Positions 58,894-64,000 of a DNA stretch of 64,000 nucleotides are shown one piece after another. A model generated the notes under the pieces. It had not been told where the DNA came from. It saw only the letters and a program-made list of their open reading frames with translations, and did no database searches. Made by a program: the position numbers and the translations under genes. The stretch spans positions 34,911-98,910 of the forward strand of contig MCFG01000259.1 of assembly GCA_002104895.1 (NCBI GenBank). The letters run 5' to 3'. Origin of the DNA: Anaeromyces robustus (taxonomy: Eukaryota; Neocallimastigomycota; Neocallimastigomycetes; Neocallimastigales; Neocallimastigaceae). Position 1 is the stretch's first letter, and the number at the start of each line of letters is the position of its first letter.

Positions 58894-60000
58894 TTATTAT
58901 ATTTTTTTTTTTTTTTGTTATTGTTGTTAATTTTGAAACATTTTTTAGTAAATCTTGAATGGTTCTTCAAAAATAAATATTATAATATTAAACTAAATAA
59001 ATTAAAAAACAAGAAAAGAAAATAAAGAATAATAAAGAATATTTATTTTGCATTTTTTGTGATTTTAGTTTTTTAATTAGTTTTTTTTTTTTTATATATA
59101 TTATAAAAAATTTTTTAAAAATAATAATTAATAATATATATTAATAGCATAATAACATAAATAAAAATAATAAATGATAATAATTATAATAATAAAATAA
59201 TAAAATAATAATGAATATAATATGATTATGATTATTATTTTATTATTGGATAGATATATTTTATTATTTATTATTTCTTAATTATTATTTCTTATTTCTT
59301 ATTATTTTTTTTTTTTATAAAATTTGCATAAAATAGTTTTTGTTAATTATGTTAAAAATTTTAAAAAAAAAAAAAAAAATTGAAATTGAAATTAAGATTA
59401 AAATAAACAAATAAATAAATAATTAAAATAAATAAAAAAAAAAAAGGAATTTAATTAATAATTGAAAATTTTAATATATTTAATAAATTTAATAATTTAT
59501 TATTATTAAATATAATTTGATATTTCCATAACACAAGCCTATCAAATAAAAAAAAAATTATTTTGTTATAAATATTAAAAGTATTACAAATTTTAAAAAG
59601 TATTACAAATATCTTCTTTTTTTTAAAAAAAAAAATGAATGAATATTATCTTGAAGTTTTATTATATAAAAAAAAAACTAAAAAACACTACATTAAAATT
59701 TAATATAAAAATGTTAATGTTGTATTATCAAAAAAAAAAAACATTTTACAACATTAACATTTATTTTTTAACAGAAAAAGTATTATTGAAAAAAAAAGAA
59801 ATTATGTATATAAAAATCAAAAAAAAAAAAAAATTTCTTTTTTTATAATTTTATATATAAAATTGTTGGGACATATTATATTGATTTGATTATTAATGTA
59901 TATATATAGAAATATATATTTTTTAAAAAAAAAAATTTTTTTTTAAATTAAATCTTTAATATAAATACTAATTAATATTAATAAATGTTTATTAACATAA

Positions 60001-60054
60001 ATGAATACATATCAAGTTCATGAGGTTTTACCGGGTGACACACTATATAAGATA
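60001..60054 (+). other. LysM-like N-terminal fragment (orphan exon or pseudogene)
   Basis: An ATG opens MNTYQVHEVLPGDTLYKI, which matches the start of a LysM domain (Y-x-V-x-x-GDTL-x-x-I). LysM domains bind chitin or peptidoglycan, or occur in intracellular LYSMD/OXR-type proteins. The frame then enters poly-T-encoded Phe and is lost, and I found no GT donor that fits well after it. It may be a real first exon whose partner I cannot identify, or a relic. The stretch is clearly less A+T-rich than its surroundings. Confidence 0.35.
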
Positions 60055-60932
60055 ATAATAAAAATATTCTTTTTTTTTTTTTGTTATTTATTTAGTTTTC
60101 TTTTTTTGTTTTTTTTTTTCTTTAATTATTTCTGTATTAATAAAAATAAATAATTATTTAAACAAAAATTATAAAATATATATATATATAAATGTTCACT
60201 TTTTTATATATACATAAAATATAAAGAGTAATTAATTAAATTTTTGTAAATTTATTTTATTACATTAATAATACTTATATATTTATTTATTTATTTATTG
60301 TAAAATAAAATTAATTATAAATAAAATTAATTATAAATTAAGATTAATTATAAATTAAGATTAATATTAATAGATAAAGTTTATATTGATACTAGAATTT
60401 TTTTAATAAATTTTTTTTTTTAATTAAAAAGCATTTGTTAATTAAATTCTATAATAGTTAAAGTTTTAATAATTTCCATTTTATTTTCAATTTGTTTGAA
60501 TCAAAAACAATATGTAATGTATACATTATATATATTATATATATTATATACATTATATATCAATATATACCAGAGAAATTTATTAGAAACTTATAAAACT
60601 TTATTTAAGAATTATTCCAATATTTATATAATAATAATACAGTTATTTTAATATTTAAATTCATATGGATATATATATTTAAAGTTTATAAAATATATTA
60701 TATTATATATACATATTGTTTTATCAATATATATTTATTATTACTTTTTTTGAACTGATTTAATCGATATAGATATATATACATTCATATATATTTCATA
60801 ATATATAGAATAGGTGGAATAAATTCTTTTTCTTTTTTTTGAAATATATATATATATATATATATCATTAATTATTTATTTATTTCATAATAATAATATA
60901 TAATAATAAAAGTATTATTATATATTATTATT

Positions 60933-60944
60933 ATAGTCATATCC

Positions 60945-60984
<40 letters not shown>

Positions 60985-60996
60985 GGATATGACTAT
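60933..60996. repeat. 64-base perfect palindrome
   Basis: ATAGTCATATCCATAATAAT and following AAT units at 60933-60964 are mirrored exactly by 60965-60996, with no loop. The outer 14 bases (ATAGTCATATCCAT) are not simple sequence, so this is more than an AAT/ATT junction. It would form a cruciform or hairpin. Confidence 0.85.
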
Positions 60997-61782
60997 GACT
61001 ATGTATATAGATTTAATATTGAAATAATTAATATAATTTTTCAAAAAAAAAAAAAAAGTAGGAAGAAAATATTATATTTTTAAATAATTAAGTAATAAAT
61101 AATAAAAAAAATTAAAAGAAGAAACAAAAGAATTATTACAAGATGTGTAACTACAAAAAAAAAAAAAAAAAGTTCAGTAAGATCATGTAGTTATATATAA
61201 CTTAACTTATTTTTTTAAAATATTTTTTTAAAAAACATTTATTATTATTATAATAATAATACTTTTTTAACTTACTATTAATAGAAATATATCTCAATAA
61301 AAAAAATAAAATTATATTAAAAAAAAAAAAAAAGAATGACCAAACGAATAAAAAAAAGATATTAATTTTTTATTTTTTTGTCATCTTTTTCTCAAAAATA
61401 CTTGTAAAGATAAAAAAAATAAAAGAAATATTGAAATACTTGTATAATGCAGTATACTAATATATAATTAATTAAGAATATGCTAATCCACTTTTATTAT
61501 TATAGAATTAAATAAGTGAAAAAAAAAAAAGTTTTATTATTATTCATAAGAAAAAAAGTATGAACAAGAAAAAACAACTATTTGTAAAAATATTTTAATA
61601 TAATTTGTCCATATCTATATATTAAATTTTAATTAATCTATATATTAAATTTTAATTAATCATATATATTATAATTTTATGAAATTTTATGAAATTTTAA
61701 TACATATATAATAAACAATATATTATTTTATATTTTGTATTATTGGTTAAAAAAAAAAAATTTTTTTTTTATATATAATAGA

Positions 61783-61841
61783 ATTTATTCCGGAATAAAT
61801 TTTTTTTACGGTAATATATTGAATTATTATTTGTTCCGGAA
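61783..61841. promoter_or_regulatory. Paired TTCCGGAA dyads, heat-shock-element-like
   Basis: The 18-base palindrome ATTTATTCCGGAATAAAT (61783-61800) and a second TTCCGGAA at 61834-61841 are 46 bases apart, centre to centre. Each has the TTCnnGAA layout of a heat-shock-factor dyad. A G+C core repeated in a nearly pure A+T spacer suggests selection, but no adjacent gene start was identified, so function is uncertain. Confidence 0.3.
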
Positions 61842-62298
61842 TAATAATAAAAAAAAAAAAAAAAAAAAAGTTAAAAAAATAAAATTATCATCGATAAAGT
61901 AAAAATTTATATATGTACATTATTATTTAATAAAAATAGTAATAGACAAGACTGTCAAAAATTTATTATTCGAAATAGATAATAATAATTTTACTTTTTT
62001 TTATTATTATATTTATTCATAATAGTATTTTTCTTTTTAATTACTATTACTTATTTACTTATTATTATTTATTATTATTAATTATTGTTAATTATTAATA
62101 TTTATTATATATATTTATTATTATAATTTATTGTTAATTTAAATTACAAATATATATATATATATATGTGAAATAAATCCAATTGGATTTATTCTCATTT
62201 TTTAATACTTAGTTCTTAATCAAATATATATATTTATATATTCATTTTCAAAAGTTTTCTTTTTTTTTTTTCATACTTAATGAAAATAAAATAATATT

Positions 62299-62300
<2 letters not shown>

Positions 62301-62334
<34 letters not shown>

Positions 62335-64000
62335 GCAATAAAATAATGAAAACTTTATTTAAATTTAATTTAAAAAGTACATGTTATAAAGTAATTGTAC
62401 ATATTAAAACTTAATCTAATAAAGAATAATAATTTATTATTTAATAGATAGTAATAATTTATAATTACTTCATATGGTATAGTGTATATTATTAAATTAA
62501 ATCAAGTTGGAAAGTTATTATCATTATTAGATGCGTGTGACCTACTGTCTTGTCCTACTGAATTGTCAGCTTCGACGCTCTTGGTTAGATTGTTGGGATA
62601 CCTATTGAATAATGACCAGATCTGGCCACTAACAGTAGGCATAATTCTAAGTAAAAGTGCGGATGTACGTACCAAAAGTGGAACATCCGAAAAGGTGCTA
62701 GGTTTAAGTTGCGCCTTACAAAGACTGTTCCACTCCTCTTTCCCCAAGTTATAATGATTAACTCTTCCACCAAGAAGGAAATAATATACCCTACTCCATT
62801 CCAACGAGTTGGAATGAAAATTTACCCCACTTGAAGCATTACTAACTAAATTATTATAATTAATACTATTATTTAAACTATTATTATTGTTGTTGATACT
62901 ATAACTGAAAGTATTATTTAAGTTGTAAGTTAAACTAACATAATGAATAAAACTATTAGAAACTAAGAAAGTACTATTTCGTGAAGAATTCTCCAAGGAG
63001 GAGAAATTGTTGAAGTAATTAAAACCAAAAAAAATGTTGTTGATAGTTAAATTATTAATGAATTGAGAGTAGTTGTATAGAAAATATGTAGATAAGCTAG
63101 TACTATTACTATTACTAACATTATTAATATTACTATTATCATTGCTATTACCATTATTATTACTATTAATATTAATATTACTATTACTACTGCTATTATT
63201 ATTATAGATATTATCATAAATATTATTATTGTAGTTATTATTAAAATTATTAGAAAAGTTGATATTATCAGAACTAACTAAAGGTTTTCGATTAACATAC
63301 AAATAAATGGTTTCAAGATTGCCAAATAACTTAGAACGCCAATGATCGAATGTTGGGCATTCTAAAATCCAATGTTCGAAGGTTTGACTACCGCCTTTAC
63401 AACAAGGACAGTAATCAGGGCAAGAGTCAGATACAAGTTTAGCGGCTTTAGCAATTTCACTATTGAATTTATAACCACTACGTATTTTGAGGAGCCAATT
63501 AAAGCCATAAGCCAAGTTAGGGTATTCAAGTTCAAGATGTAAATAATCACGAGATAATTCAAGGTGATTATCACAATAGGTAACAGCTTTAACGGAGTCT
63601 TTTTTGACATCTCTATTCCAATAAAAAGTCAAAATATCTTCTCTAGAGCCAATTTTAGAAAGTTTCTTTGATAAAGTTCTGCTTTCTTTAGCCCATGTGT
63701 ATTTTCTCATCTTCGGAATAATAGTAACTAACTTGGAAATAATACAATTAGAGTCTGCCCATCTCTTAAAACATTTATCTTGAGCAATGGCACATTTGGC
63801 AGAAAGAGGAGGAATATTAAGATCTTTAGATACACTATATAAAGATATGAAGGAAGAGCGCTTCCTAAGACCTGCAATCCAAGAGAGTCCTTTATTAATT
63901 AGCCTTTGAGCACCGTTTGTTCTAGTTTTATTAGATCCAAGTAAAGGTGCAACGTATGATACTTGACTGACAACAACCGAATTAAAAACTGATTTCTTGA
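62301..64000 (-). mobile_element. Non-LTR (LINE-type) retrotransposon, 3' part
   Basis: The minus strand carries the C-terminal part of a reverse-transcriptase polyprotein, a 3' untranslated region of about 170 bases (62334-62501) and, at 62301-62333, a 33-base poly-T that reads as the poly(A) tail of the element. Reverse transcriptase tail plus poly(A) is the hallmark of target-primed insertion. The 5' end, endonuclease and target-site duplication lie beyond the right edge. Base composition is visibly less A+T-rich than host genes, indicating a recent or foreign origin. Confidence 0.8.
62502..64000 (-). CDS. LINE reverse-transcriptase polyprotein, C-terminal part
   Basis: The frame is open from the right edge to a TGA at 62502-62504, 498 residues in the window. 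It starts in the thumb/connection region (SVVVSQVSYVAPLLGSNKTRTNGAQRL, the SYVAPLL matching the Y-x-x-P-L-L pattern of LINE polymerases), followed by INKGLSWIAGLRKRS. A CCHC-like zinc knuckle comes next: CPDYCPCCKGGSQTFEHWILEC, with Cys-x2-Cys, His and Cys in order. Then comes an Asn/Ser-rich stretch of about 170 residues, followed by a conserved-looking end YFLLGGRVNHYNLGKEEWNS and PLLVRTSALLLRIMPTVSGQIW. No stop or frameshift is visible, so this copy may be intact here. The polymerase catalytic Asp pair is outside the window. Confidence 0.8.
   Translation of the reverse strand, partial: KKSVFNSVVVSQVSYVAPLLGSNKTRTNGAQRLINKGLSWIAGLRKRSSFISLYSVSKDLNIPPLSAKCAIAQDKCFKRWADSNCIISKLVTIIPKMRKYTWAKESRTLSKKLSKIGSREDILTFYWNRDVKKDSVKAVTYCDNHLELSRDYLHLELEYPNLAYGFNWLLKIRSGYKFNSEIAKAAKLVSDSCPDYCPCCKGGSQTFEHWILECPTFDHWRSKLFGNLETIYLYVNRKPLVSSDNINFSNNFNNNYNNNIYDNIYNNNSSSNSNININSNNNGNSNDNSNINNVSNSNSTSLSTYFLYNYSQFINNLTINNIFFGFNYFNNFSSLENSSRNSTFLVSNSFIHYVSLTYNLNNTFSYSINNNNNSLNNSINYNNLVSNASSGVNFHSNSLEWSRVYYFLLGGRVNHYNLGKEEWNSLCKAQLKPSTFSDVPLLVRTSALLLRIMPTVSGQIWSLFNRYPNNLTKSVEADNSVGQDSRSHASNNDNNFPT

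Larger units (their letters stand above)
58022..62300. other. Long intergenic region with palindromes
   Basis: About 4.3 kb. It begins with the promoter side of the membrane-protein gene (poly-T rich), then poly-A at 58494-58531 and AT runs. Non-random elements are a LysM-like codon stretch at 60001, a 64-base perfect palindrome at 60933 and paired TTCCGGAA sites at 61788 and 61834, each listed separately. I found no complete gene. Confidence 0.5.

Overview
This window is nuclear DNA from an extremely A+T-rich eukaryote (well over 80% A+T by eye between genes). It has short GT-AG introns, long homopolymers and (TTTA)n, (AAT)n and (ATT)n microsatellites. Three things point to an anaerobic gut fungus (Neocallimastigomycota) and not Dictyostelium or Plasmodium: two tandem proteins that look like fungal cellulosome scaffoldins, a fungal ERG8-type phosphomevalonate kinase and Mrn1/Nrd1-type RRM protein, and two flagellar/centriolar genes (epsilon-tubulin and a DNAAF6/PIH1D3-like factor), as expected for a zoosporic fungus.

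Layout. 0-1.2 kb: a glia maturation factor (ADF-homology) gene on the minus strand, cut by the left edge, whose conserved core can only be read across an AT-AC intron with a U12-like donor. 3.9 kb: a small secreted Cys-rich protein. 5.0 kb: a DUF6985-like gene of possible bacterial origin. 8.7-20.7 kb: two tandem scaffoldin-like genes with the same three-exon structure. 21.5 kb: an ankyrin protein. 24.5-28.7 kb: a complete Argonaute with a DEDH tetrad. 29.7-32.6 kb: an Asn-rich protein with three SUMO-interacting-motif-like segments. 33.2-36.6 kb: ERG8 in 11 exons. 40.2-42.3 kb: a four-RRM Mrn1/Nrd1-like protein. 46.0-49.3 kb: epsilon-tubulin in 11 exons. 49.8-52.4 kb: an AGGF1-like FHA protein. 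53.1-54.4 kb: the DNAAF6-like gene. 56.9-58.0 kb: a seven-helix membrane protein. 62.3-64 kb: the 3' part of a non-LTR retrotransposon with poly(A) tail, running off the right edge.

Functional links. The scaffoldin pair would serve extracellular assembly of plant-wall-degrading enzymes. Epsilon-tubulin and DNAAF6 belong to basal-body and dynein-arm assembly. Argonaute is an RNA-silencing effector, and the retroelement is the kind of target such a pathway controls. The rest is housekeeping. No tRNA, rRNA or CRISPR was seen. The spacers are mostly simple sequence, with a few palindromes and less A+T-rich islands listed below. Exon joins were made by hand from splice dinucleotides, phase and family conservation, and have not been checked against transcripts.
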